NCBI GenBank assembly: GCA_963712055.1
Contig: CAVQGN010000007.1
Coordinates: forward strand, 124,001 to 188,000
Length of the DNA stretch: 64,000 nt
Direction: 5' to 3'
From: JAHBVL01 sp963712055
Lineage (GTDB): Bacteria > Chloroflexota > Chloroflexia > Thermomicrobiales > UBA6265
The first letter of the stretch is position 1; the number at the start of each line of letters is the position of its first letter. The translations under genes were made by a program, and so were the position numbers. Positions 8,701-16,864 of this stretch are shown piece by piece. The notes under the pieces are model-generated. The model ran no database searches, had not been told where the DNA came from, and was given only the letters and a program-made list of their open reading frames with translations.

Positions 8701-10116
8701 ATGGCAGCAGAAGGATTTCAGGCGGGAGTTGGTCGAGTCGATGTGACGCCGCCGTTGACGGCGCCGCATGCGAGCTGGGGCGCGCAGGTGCATGTGTTGC
8801 CGGACGGAGTGGATGCACCGTTGTGGGCGACCGCGCTGGTGCTTACCGATGGCGCGAACACCGTCGCCTGGATCGACGTCGACGTGGTCATTCTGACCGA
8901 AGCCGATTGCGATTCGATCCAGCAAGCGGTTGGCGAAGCGATCGGAATTCCGGCGGATCAGGTGCGGGTGAGTGTGACTCACAATCATGCCGGACCGCCG
9001 CCAAACCGGTGGAACTGGACGAAGCAGGGACAGGCTGCGCTGGAGGGGTATTACGCAGCGTTGCCGGAGTACTCGGCCGGAGCGGCCCGAGCGGCGATGA
9101 ATGATTTACAGCCAGCTCGTGTTGGTGCTGCATCAGGCGAAAGCCGGGTTGCGTTCAACCGGCGCGAGATGGCTCCCGAGGGACGAATCGTAACGGGATA
9201 CAACCCGGATGGAGTGATGGATCCCGAGGTTATGGTCGTCCGGATCGATGGTCTGGATGGGAGTCCGATTGCCGCGATCGTTGGGTACACGATGCATCCG
9301 ACCACGATGGGGCCGAGCAATCGCCTGATCAGCCCCGACTGGCCGGGCTATATGAAGCGAACTGTCGAAGCGGCAACGGGAGCCACCTGCCTGTTTGTGC
9401 AAGGCGCGTGTGGCAACGTTGGTCCGGGGCCAGAAGGATTCACGGATGATGTCGGCGTGATCCAGAAGCTCGGAGCCCAAGTCGGTTTCGAGGCGGCCAA
9501 GACGTTCCTTTCGATCGACCTTCCGCCGGTCGAACGGGTTCACGACCGGATCCAGGAATCGGGCGCACCGTTGGCGCTCTGGAAAGCCGTGCCGCTCGAT
9601 GAGGAAAAGGTGATGGTGAGCTACACGACCCGCAAGGTCGCTTTGCCGTTGATCGATCAGCCTCCGATCGACATGGCTATGGAGCGGATGGAAGAAGCAC
9701 AGCAACAGCTGGATTCGTTGAAAGCCGCCGGTGCGTCGGCGAGCGAGATTGAATCGGCGACCTTTGTGACCAAGCGCGCGAATATGGCACTGTCGCGGGC
9801 GCAGACGTATGGGGGTCAGACAGAGGCCGAAATCGACATCCATGTGCTGCGGATTGGCCCGGTTGCGATTGCGAGTTCGGTCGGTGAGCCGTTTGTCGAA
9901 ACTGCGCTTGGGGTGAAAGAGGGTTCGCCGTTCCTGCACACCTGGTTTGGCGGATATGTTGGTGGTTGGGCTGGGTATATTCCGACGGCTGATGCGTATC
10001 CGCTGAAGGGATATGAGGTAGAAACATCCCCGTTTGCGCCGGAGGCCGAGGCGGTTCTGCGGGGAGCCGTGATCGATCTGCTGGAGGAGATTCGATCAGC
10101 TGATGCTACGGCCTGA
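8701..10116 (+). CDS. Neutral/alkaline non-lysosomal ceramidase-family hydrolase
   Basis: A 471-residue protein of the neutral ceramidase N-terminal family (PF04734). The GVGRVDVTPPL opening (about 9-19), VSVTHNHAGPP at 90-100 (zinc-ligand histidines of the family) and GACGNVGPG near 235-243 are visible. True ceramidases are about 650-700 residues with a C-terminal domain, which is missing here, and the usual GDVSPN is replaced by GNVGPG. Hydrolysis of an amide is likely, but the ceramide substrate is doubtful. No signal peptide is seen, so it probably acts in the cytosol. The start has AGGGAG 8 bases upstream. A hairpin terminator lies just after the stop. A paralogue is at 28750-30201. Confidence 0.85.
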   Translation: MAAEGFQAGVGRVDVTPPLTAPHASWGAQVHVLPDGVDAPLWATALVLTDGANTVAWIDVDVVILTEADCDSIQQAVGEAIGIPADQVRVSVTHNHAGPPPNRWNWTKQGQAALEGYYAALPEYSAGAARAAMNDLQPARVGAASGESRVAFNRREMAPEGRIVTGYNPDGVMDPEVMVVRIDGLDGSPIAAIVGYTMHPTTMGPSNRLISPDWPGYMKRTVEAATGATCLFVQGACGNVGPGPEGFTDDVGVIQKLGAQVGFEAAKTFLSIDLPPVERVHDRIQESGAPLALWKAVPLDEEKVMVSYTTRKVALPLIDQPPIDMAMERMEEAQQQLDSLKAAGASASEIESATFVTKRANMALSRAQTYGGQTEAEIDIHVLRIGPVAIASSVGEPFVETALGVKEGSPFLHTWFGGYVGGWAGYIPTADAYPLKGYEVETSPFAPEAEAVLRGAVIDLLEEIRSADATA

Positions 10117-10437
10117 GCATCTGTCTTCACGATCGAGACTTCGAGACTCCACGAGTCGCACTCGTGGAGTCTTTTTTGTCCATCGATTCTGATGATCGTT
10201 TTACCAAACGTAAGGCGATTGACGGGCGGGTTCAAGCACATTCTGGACATTTCGGCGATACTTGTGTCGTTCAACCGGAGTCAACGTCTCCATTCCACCT
10301 GTGGTTTCTCCATGGCTTTTCGCGCCGCTGATGTCGCGAGCGAGCAGGTTTCATTGGTGAATCCAGGTGATCACAAGGCGGAAACGGAGTGTCTTTTCGG
10401 GTGATCGACGTAGCAGAAACGTAAGGAGATGAAACCT
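10117..10437. other. Interval between ceramidase-like gene and transporter operon
   Basis: Contains the terminator at 10145-10177 and then the untranslated leader of the binding-protein gene. I see no gene and no clear promoter hexamers. Confidence 0.5.
10145..10177 (+). terminator. Rho-independent terminator of the ceramidase-like gene
   Basis: An 11-bp perfect stem (10145-10155 with 10161-10171) with a 5-base loop is followed directly by six T residues, 28 bases after the stop codon. Confidence 0.92.
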
Positions 10438-12210
10438 ATGCGAGGAACGAGAACCAAACGCTCCCAACAGCCATCGGTACGTGGCTGGTGGCAGCGATTT
10501 GCTGCAGTGGTCATTGCCGGTCTGATGCTGAGTTCGCTCGGCGCGGCGGTGCTGGCCCAGGATGAGAATCCAGGCGGTCTGCCGTACTACTCGGACACAA
10601 TGGAACCTGAATCGACGGGTGGCAACGTGCGTTTTCTCTTGTATGAAGACCCGAACACGCTCAATCCGATAGCAGGGTCGACGTCGATTGCGAATCAGGT
10701 GATCACGGCGATCCAGGAGGGATTGGCCGAGAACGATCCTGATGGTAATTTCGTGCCGGTGCTGGCGGCTGAGCTGCCGACGCTCGAAAATGGCGGAGTC
10801 TCGGAAGATCTTTTGACGATCACCTGGACTCTCAAAGATGGTGTGACCTGGTCCGATGGCGAACCGTTCACCAGCGATGACGTGGTGTTCACGTGGGAAG
10901 CGGCCAAAAGCGCCGAGAATGGTTCAGCGGTCGCGTCTGACTACGCGTTGATCAGCAATGTCGAAGCGACTGATCCGACCACGGTGACGGTGACCTATTC
11001 CGAGTTCTTCGCGGGCTATCTTGATCAGTTTCCATGGATTCTGCCGAAACATGCCACCGGCGAAGCCACGGATATGCTGAACTGGGACTTCAATCGAAAC
11101 CCGATCGGGACGGGACCGTTCCAGCTCGATGAGTGGTCCTCGGGTGAATTCCTGCAATTGTCGCGGAACGAGAACTACCGCGAAGAAGGCAAACCTGTCC
11201 TCGACGGGCTCACCTTCCTGGTCGTTCCGGACGAAACCGTGCGCACGCAGATGATGATGGAAGACGGCGCGGACGTGATGCTCTGGGCCGGTCAGGAAGC
11301 CGAAGAGCAGATCGTCGCTGCTGGCACAGGCTCGAGTCGCACCGCCCCCGGTATCTGGGTAATGGAGATGCGGTTCAATCAGTCGATGCCATTCGATGGC
11401 GATCCGGGCGTGACTCCGCCACATCCGATGCTTGGCGATGTCCGCGTTCGTGAAGCGATCACGCTCGCGATCGACAGGGATCGGATCAACTATCAGCTTC
11501 TCGAAGGAACCACCGTTTTTGAAATCGACTCGCCATTGGCCGTAGGCTGGATGGCCTGTGAAGTGGATCCGTTCTCCTTTGATCCAGAAGCCGCCAAAGC
11601 CTTGTTGGACGAAGCCGGCTGGAAAGACGAGGATGGCGACGGGATCCGGGAAGCGCATGGTGTTGACGGTGTCGAGGATGGCACCAAGATGAGCATGACG
11701 ATGAACGGGTACACCGGTTGGGATGTCCTCGACCTGACCCAACTGGCAGTCCAGGAAGATCTGAAGAACGTTGGTATCGAGGTCAACATCGAGAACCAGG
11801 AGTTTGCGGTGATCTTCGGCACGTGGGAAGACAACTCGCCGCGGAAAATCGGTGATTACGACATCCTGATCTACGACGCTGGTCTCTTCGTCGAAACTGG
11901 CAGCGATATCTTCAATCGCTATGATCCAAGCCAGGTCCCATCGGCCGATGTGCCTGGTGGCGAGAACTTCTATCGCTGGGTCCGGGATGACGTTGGTGAA
12001 TGGATCGCGGCTGGTGGCGCTTCGCCTGATATCGAAGTCCGCCGCGAGAACTACTGCAATGTCGCTACCGCGCTTCGCGAAGATGTTGTCAGTTTCCCAT
12101 TGATGCAGTTCGCTGAAGGCAGTGTCTATTCCAACAAGATGCACGGGTTCACCGTGAGCACATGGGAATGGGCGACCTGGGATGCTGAGAACTGGTGGAT
12201 CGAACAATAG
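10438..12210 (+). CDS. ABC transporter substrate-binding protein, peptide/nickel (SBP_bac_5) family
   Basis: A 590-residue extracytoplasmic binding protein of the DppA/OppA type. A basic N-region and hydrophobic segment (about residues 20-43) form the signal peptide; no lipobox cysteine is seen. Family features include the early FLLYEDPNTLNPI strand, LTITWTLKDGVTWSDGEPF (about 122-140) and FNRNPIGTGPFQL (about 218-230). I chose the ATG at 10438 over 10429 because AAGGAG (10423-10428) directly abuts the first ATG but is 9 bases from the second. It leads an operon with two permeases, a flavoprotein amine oxidase and a creatininase, which points to uptake of a nitrogenous compound. Confidence 0.9.
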   Translation: MRGTRTKRSQQPSVRGWWQRFAAVVIAGLMLSSLGAAVLAQDENPGGLPYYSDTMEPESTGGNVRFLLYEDPNTLNPIAGSTSIANQVITAIQEGLAENDPDGNFVPVLAAELPTLENGGVSEDLLTITWTLKDGVTWSDGEPFTSDDVVFTWEAAKSAENGSAVASDYALISNVEATDPTTVTVTYSEFFAGYLDQFPWILPKHATGEATDMLNWDFNRNPIGTGPFQLDEWSSGEFLQLSRNENYREEGKPVLDGLTFLVVPDETVRTQMMMEDGADVMLWAGQEAEEQIVAAGTGSSRTAPGIWVMEMRFNQSMPFDGDPGVTPPHPMLGDVRVREAITLAIDRDRINYQLLEGTTVFEIDSPLAVGWMACEVDPFSFDPEAAKALLDEAGWKDEDGDGIREAHGVDGVEDGTKMSMTMNGYTGWDVLDLTQLAVQEDLKNVGIEVNIENQEFAVIFGTWEDNSPRKIGDYDILIYDAGLFVETGSDIFNRYDPSQVPSADVPGGENFYRWVRDDVGEWIAAGGASPDIEVRRENYCNVATALREDVVSFPLMQFAEGSVYSNKMHGFTVSTWEWATWDAENWWIEQ

Positions 12211-12260
12211 ACGCAGCTGATCCGGAACTGTGCGGCTAGCAGCTGCGGTTTCGGTGACCG

Positions 12261-12289
12261 CCGGGACCCGGCTTCTAGCCGGGTCCCGG
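12261..12289 (+). promoter_or_regulatory. Strong intercistronic hairpin between binding protein and permeases
   Basis: A perfect 13-bp GC-rich stem (12261-12273 with 12277-12289) with a 3-base loop and no T tract. In many binding-protein operons such a hairpin stabilises the upstream message so that the binding protein is made in excess over the permeases; that role is inferred here from position only. Confidence 0.6.
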
Positions 12290-12329
12290 TCGACTGTCTG
12301 GTGGCAGTGTTTTCATCCGGGGCAACAGT

Positions 12330-13319
12330 ATGGTTGGCTATTTCATCCGGCGGTTGATCGGCTCGATTCCACTTCTTCTTATTGTCAGCGTGGTTGTGTA
12401 CGGGATGCTCTATCTCGCTCCTGGTGGTCCGACTGGCATGTACATGCGACGGGGATCGGGAATGAGCGGCGAAGATCTGGCGGCTCTGGAAGCACGCCTT
12501 GGTCTTGACGATCCGTTCTATGTCCAGTATTTCCGCTGGTTGGGAAGGATCGCGCAGGGCGATTTCGGAATGGCGGTGACGTCGTCACAGCCGGTTGTCG
12601 ATGCGATCTGGGAACGGTTGCCGAATACGTTCTATCTGATGGGCACCGCCTGGATCGTTACGCTCATGATCGCGATTCCGATCGGGATCTATTCGGCGGT
12701 GCGGCAGTATTCGAAATTCGACCATGCTGTCACCGCCTTCACCTTTGTCGGCCAGAGTATTCCAACCTTCTGGTTTGGCTTGATCCTGATCCTCGTTTTT
12801 TACACCACGCTCGATAACCCCTTTAGCGGAAAGCCGCTGTTGCCGGCTGGAGGTGTCCAGACGATAGGCGCCGGTCTGAGTGGTTGGGCGCTGGTGGAGG
12901 ATCGGATTCTTCACCTGATCTTGCCGGTGGCAATGCTGGCGATGGGCTGGATAGCCTGGTATTCGCGTTTCTTGAGGGCATCGATGCTCGAGGTGATTCA
13001 CGCGGATTACGTGCGCACCGCTAGAGCAAAAGGGGTGAGCGAGAACGGGGTCATCATGCGGCATGCGTTTCGCAATGCGGCGATTCCGCTCGTGACCCTG
13101 ATGGCGCTCGATCTTCCCTTTCTCTTCACGGGTGCGCTGTTCGCCGAGGTGATTTTCTCCTGGCCGGGGATGGGGAGATTGTTTTACCAGGCGGCCGAAC
13201 GACGGGACTATGGACTGCTGATGGCGATCATCATGATTACCTCAGTGCTGATCATCCTGGCGAATATCCTGGCTGATATGGTCTATTCCTGGCTTGATCC
13301 ACGGATTCGGGTGTCATGA
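12330..13319 (+). CDS. ABC transporter permease, DppB-like
   Basis: A 329-residue inner-membrane permease. It opens with the family's usual GYFIRRLIGSIPLLLIVSVV helix, and six hydrophobic segments follow. The EAA loop that docks the ATPase is at about 227-250 (YVRTARAKGVSENGVIMRHA). Typical DppB proteins are 300-340 residues. The stop overlaps the next permease start by 4 bases (ATGA), so the two are translationally coupled and should form the heterodimeric channel for the binding protein upstream. No ATP-binding subunit is encoded in the window, so ATPases must come from another locus. Confidence 0.92.
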   Translation: MVGYFIRRLIGSIPLLLIVSVVVYGMLYLAPGGPTGMYMRRGSGMSGEDLAALEARLGLDDPFYVQYFRWLGRIAQGDFGMAVTSSQPVVDAIWERLPNTFYLMGTAWIVTLMIAIPIGIYSAVRQYSKFDHAVTAFTFVGQSIPTFWFGLILILVFYTTLDNPFSGKPLLPAGGVQTIGAGLSGWALVEDRILHLILPVAMLAMGWIAWYSRFLRASMLEVIHADYVRTARAKGVSENGVIMRHAFRNAAIPLVTLMALDLPFLFTGALFAEVIFSWPGMGRLFYQAAERRDYGLLMAIIMITSVLIILANILADMVYSWLDPRIRVS

Positions 13320-14248
13320 GCGCACCGGCTGTCTCAGAGGAGAGACTCACCCCTTCACTGGCGCTCGAGCAGGGTGTGCGTCGGCACGATTCGATGCTAG
13401 GGCTGACAGTACGGAAATTCCTGCGCCACAAGTTCGCAGTGGCCGGATTGATCATCCTGGTGATCATCGTGTTGTCCGCTATTCTGGCGCCTAGATTCAC
13501 CCAGGATCCGAATCTGCTCTCGGTGTCGGAGCGGAAAGAAGGCCCGTCGGCGGCGCACTGGTTCGGGACGGATGAAGCAGGCCGGGATATCTTCGCCCGG
13601 ACGATGTACGGCGGTCGGGTGTCGCTGACCATCGGGGTAACGGCAACGGTCATCGCTTTGCTGATTGGCACGATGGTGGGCGCGCTTTCCGGGTATTTCG
13701 GTGGTTTCACTGACTCGGCCTTGATGCGGGTGACCGACGCGTTTCTCTGTTTTCCACAGTTGTTTGTGCTGATCGTGTTTGCGACGCTGATGCGGACGAC
13801 GTCGTTGCGGGCGTTGCAGGGGAGTATTGCTCCGATCGCGTTGATCATTGGCGTTCTTTCGTGGATGGGGCTGGCCAGAATCGTGCGGGCGACCTTTCTG
13901 GCGCTGCGGGAAAAGGAATATGTCGATGCCGCGCGCTCGATTGGTGCGAGCGACTTCCGGATTATGGTGCGGCATGTGTTGCCGGGATCAGTCGGCCCGA
14001 TCGTGGTGCAGGCGACGCTACTGATTGCGGCAACGATCCTGGTCGAATCTGGATTGAGTTATCTCGGGTTCGGTGTGCAGCCGCCAACCTCGAGCTGGGG
14101 GAACATGCTGGAATCGGCGAAAGCGCACATGGCCACCTTGCCGGTCTACGCGATTGCTCCTGGATTGATGATATTTCTGACGGTGATGAGCATCAATTTC
14201 GTTGGCGACGGGTTACGGGATGCGCTCGATCCGCACAGTCGACGCTAA
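13316..14248 (+). CDS. ABC transporter permease, DppC-like
   Basis: A 310-residue permease, partner of the DppB-like protein. It has the OppC-type N-terminal hydrophobic segment (about 35-60) and the LFGTDEAGRD-like motif (here FGTDEAGRDIFAR, about 82-94). The EAA loop is EYVDAARSIGASDFRIMVRH (about 201-220), and the C-terminal motif GVQPPTSSWGNML is typical. The start overlaps the preceding stop by 4 bases. The flavoprotein oxidase gene begins 27 bases downstream on the same strand, consistent with one transcript. Confidence 0.92.
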   Translation: MSAPAVSEERLTPSLALEQGVRRHDSMLGLTVRKFLRHKFAVAGLIILVIIVLSAILAPRFTQDPNLLSVSERKEGPSAAHWFGTDEAGRDIFARTMYGGRVSLTIGVTATVIALLIGTMVGALSGYFGGFTDSALMRVTDAFLCFPQLFVLIVFATLMRTTSLRALQGSIAPIALIIGVLSWMGLARIVRATFLALREKEYVDAARSIGASDFRIMVRHVLPGSVGPIVVQATLLIAATILVESGLSYLGFGVQPPTSSWGNMLESAKAHMATLPVYAIAPGLMIFLTVMSINFVGDGLRDALDPHSRR

Positions 14249-14275
14249 ATGCGATGAAGAAACAGGTGACACACC

Positions 14276-15700
14276 ATGGCAAACCACACTGGACAGAAAG
14301 AAACCGGAGAGATTACGGTCAAACAGTATAAGAGCTACAGCTTCTGGCTGGAGACCTGCGCTGACGACCTGACTCCACGACCTCCACTAGATGGTTCGAT
14401 CGATGTCGACATCGCCATTCTTGGCGCTGGGTTTACCGGCTTGTGGACGGCCTATTACCTGTTGAAACGGGATCCATCGTTGCGGGTGGCAATCGTCGAA
14501 GCGGAGATTGCCGGGTTTGGGGCGTCTGGCCGGAACGGTGGCTGGTGTTTCGCTGGCTTTCCGATCTCGCCCCTCGAATTAATCGGTAACTATGGATTCG
14601 ACGCCGCGCGGGCAGTGTCGCTGGCGATGTACGAATCGGTGGATCAAGTTGGAGAAGTCTGCCAGCGTGAAGGAATTGATGCCCACTATGCCAAGGGTGG
14701 CGAACTCGAAGTCGCCCGGGCGCCGTACGAATTGCCGAAAATCGAGGCAATGTATGACGAGTTTCGAGCGATCCGGCTCGAGAATCACTACGAGTTGCTC
14801 GATGCCAGCGAGACCAGGGAGCGTGTCGCGATCGATGGAGCGGTGGGGTCGTTCTGGAATCGCGAAGGCGCGGTGATCCAACCGGCACGATTGGCCAGAG
14901 GCTTAGCGCGGGCCGTTGAACGAGCGGGCGCGACGATCTATGAGCAAACCCGCGTGACCGATTTCGTGCCGGGTTCGCGTCCGCTGTTGCGGACAGCGGT
15001 TGGCGACGTGCGGGCGCGGGCGATCGTGCTGGCTGGTGAAGCCTACCTGTCCCAGCTCGAGAAAACAGCGCGCCAGATCATCCCGATGACATCGCACATG
15101 GTGGTGACCGAACCGTTGTCACAAGCACAATGGCAGGAGATCGGCTGGGCGAACCGTGAAGTGCTGGGTGGATTTGGTGTGACTGGCGCCTACATCAACC
15201 ATACGGCGGACGGGCGGATCGCGTTCGGTCCCTACCGGGGAAACTATCCGTACAACTCGAAGATCACCGATGAACTCGATCGCGACGAAGCGATTTTCGA
15301 ACATGCGCGTGAATCGTTCCTGGCGTGGTGGCCGTCGTTGAAAGGGGTGCAGTTCACGCATTCCTGGGGCGGGGTTTTCGGGGTGCCGCGGGACCACATG
15401 CCGACCATGTCCTATGACCAGGCAACGGGTGTTGCCACGGGACATGGCTATACGGGCGACGGTGTGGCGACCACCAATCTCTCTGGCCGGGTGCTGGCTG
15501 ATCTGCTGACCGGAACCGATTCGGATTTGACTCGCTTGCCCATGACGAAGCACCAACCGCGTCTATGGGAGCCGGAACCACTCCGGTGGATGGGCGTGAC
15601 GGCGGTGAGGCGAAGTCGCGCGCGAACCGAAGCGTATGTGGAAAAGCACGGAAAAGAGCCGGAGGGCAAGACCCTCGCGGATCGGTTGTGGAACTGGTAG
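14276..15700 (+). CDS. FAD-dependent amine oxidoreductase (DAO family, PuuB-like)
   Basis: A 474-residue flavoprotein of the D-amino-acid oxidase fold. The dinucleotide-binding GAGFTG is at 50-55, the acidic end of the second strand is VEAE, and SGRNGGW at 84-90 is the motif shared by gamma-glutamylputrescine oxidases and related amine dehydrogenases. A C-terminal GYTGDGVATTNLSGR segment binds the flavin end. Members oxidise secondary amines or amino acids to imines in the cytosol. Directly downstream of transporter genes and upstream of a creatininase, it probably oxidises the imported compound. The exact substrate is not readable. Confidence 0.85.
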   Translation: MANHTGQKETGEITVKQYKSYSFWLETCADDLTPRPPLDGSIDVDIAILGAGFTGLWTAYYLLKRDPSLRVAIVEAEIAGFGASGRNGGWCFAGFPISPLELIGNYGFDAARAVSLAMYESVDQVGEVCQREGIDAHYAKGGELEVARAPYELPKIEAMYDEFRAIRLENHYELLDASETRERVAIDGAVGSFWNREGAVIQPARLARGLARAVERAGATIYEQTRVTDFVPGSRPLLRTAVGDVRARAIVLAGEAYLSQLEKTARQIIPMTSHMVVTEPLSQAQWQEIGWANREVLGGFGVTGAYINHTADGRIAFGPYRGNYPYNSKITDELDRDEAIFEHARESFLAWWPSLKGVQFTHSWGGVFGVPRDHMPTMSYDQATGVATGHGYTGDGVATTNLSGRVLADLLTGTDSDLTRLPMTKHQPRLWEPEPLRWMGVTAVRRSRARTEAYVEKHGKEPEGKTLADRLWNW

Positions 15701-15842
15701 GGAAGGACTTAGCTTTTGGTGCCGCGAGGTGCTCCTTGGCATCACCCCGGGTTGAGTCCTGGGGCTGGCTCAACGAAATTACCTCCGGGATTGATTGGTG
15801 CCTACAAAGAGCCGTGTCAATTGTCAAGTTGGGGAGAGGGTG

Positions 15843-16715
15843 ATGGCAGATCCTGAATTCGTACGGCAACAACATCGCTATGAACTGCTGACCTGGCCGG
15901 AGATCAATGAAGCGGTCGAGCAAGCGAAGGTCGTTATCTTGCCGATCGGTGCTATAGAGCAGCATGGCCATCATCTGCCGCTCGATGTCGATGCCAAGCT
16001 GGTGACGTCGGTTGCGCTCGGGGCTGGGGAGATGGCGCCGGAAGCGATGCTCGTGATGCCGCCTGTTTCCTATGGCTATTGCCATCATGTGATGGATTTC
16101 CCGGGCACGATCTCGATCCAGTCTTCCACCTTTGTCAGCATGTTGATCGATATCGGAACGTCGGTTGCCTACCACGGGTTCAAGCGAATCATTCTTCTCA
16201 ACGGTCACGGGTCGAATGCCCATTTGATCGATCAGGCGGGTCGACAAATCAACCTAACGACCGACGCGACTTGTCTGACGATTTCCTGGTGGGATCTGAT
16301 CACGGATTACTGGAACGCGGAGGTGCGTGAATCAGGTCCGGGCGGGTGTGCTCATGCGTGCGAACTCGAAACGTCGATGTATATGCATCTCGATGCTGAC
16401 GGCGTCCGCATGGACCGGATCAATGGCAAACCGCATCGTTTCCTGACCGAGATCGAGGATGCGACTCGCTGGACGAAGGTCGATCTGACGCTTGGTTCAG
16501 GTCCAGCCTCGATCGTGGAATGGACCTCGGCGACCACCGAAACCGGTTCGATGGGCAATCCGGAACTTGCCACAGCGGCGAAGGGAGAACTGGCGTTCGG
16601 ACATGCCGTCGCGCAACTCGCTGATCTCGCCAGATGGTTCAAGGGTCGTCCTGATCAAGCGCGAGTCGAGCGTCATTCGCTGGAGCCTAAGTTCGAGCTC
16701 CCATTCGGCTTCTAG
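15843..16715 (+). CDS. Creatininase-family amidohydrolase
   Basis: A 290-residue metal-dependent amidohydrolase of the creatininase family (PF02633). The metal-ligand motif IGAIEQHGHHLPLDVD spans about 35-50 (E39, H41, D50 region). LLNGHGSN follows near 118-125, and CAHACELETS carries the later ligands. The start at 15843 has GGGGAGAG 5-12 bases upstream; a longer non-ATG frame from 15795 was rejected. Family members open cyclic amides or hydrolyse formamides (creatinine, mycofactocin peptide, formamidopyrimidines). Context with the permeases and amine oxidase suggests catabolism of an N-containing nutrient. A second creatininase is at 19913-20716. Confidence 0.88.
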   Translation: MADPEFVRQQHRYELLTWPEINEAVEQAKVVILPIGAIEQHGHHLPLDVDAKLVTSVALGAGEMAPEAMLVMPPVSYGYCHHVMDFPGTISIQSSTFVSMLIDIGTSVAYHGFKRIILLNGHGSNAHLIDQAGRQINLTTDATCLTISWWDLITDYWNAEVRESGPGGCAHACELETSMYMHLDADGVRMDRINGKPHRFLTEIEDATRWTKVDLTLGSGPASIVEWTSATTETGSMGNPELATAAKGELAFGHAVAQLADLARWFKGRPDQARVERHSLEPKFELPFGF

Positions 16716-16812
16716 TTGACGTATCGGTAGCACAGTAACCTCGCCATGTTTGAATCCATGAAAGCTGCGCGGTTGTTTAATCCTAGATGGATCTCAGTAG
16801 CCGCTATCCACG

Positions 16813-16839
16813 CCTTTCCCCCGGGGATCGGGGGAAAGG
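16813..16839. terminator. Hairpin between convergent creatininase and multicopper oxidase genes
   Basis: A perfect 10-bp stem (16813-16822 with 16830-16839) with a 7-base loop lies between two converging genes. There is no T tract on either strand, so termination efficiency is uncertain. Confidence 0.45.
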
Positions 16840-16864
16840 ACTTAGGGTTCCGTGGGATCCAGTG

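Noticed and set aside
10924..12207. A 427-codon open frame antisense to the binding-protein gene
   Set aside because: Mirror frame of a GC-rich gene; no family features, and the sense strand encodes a clear binding protein.
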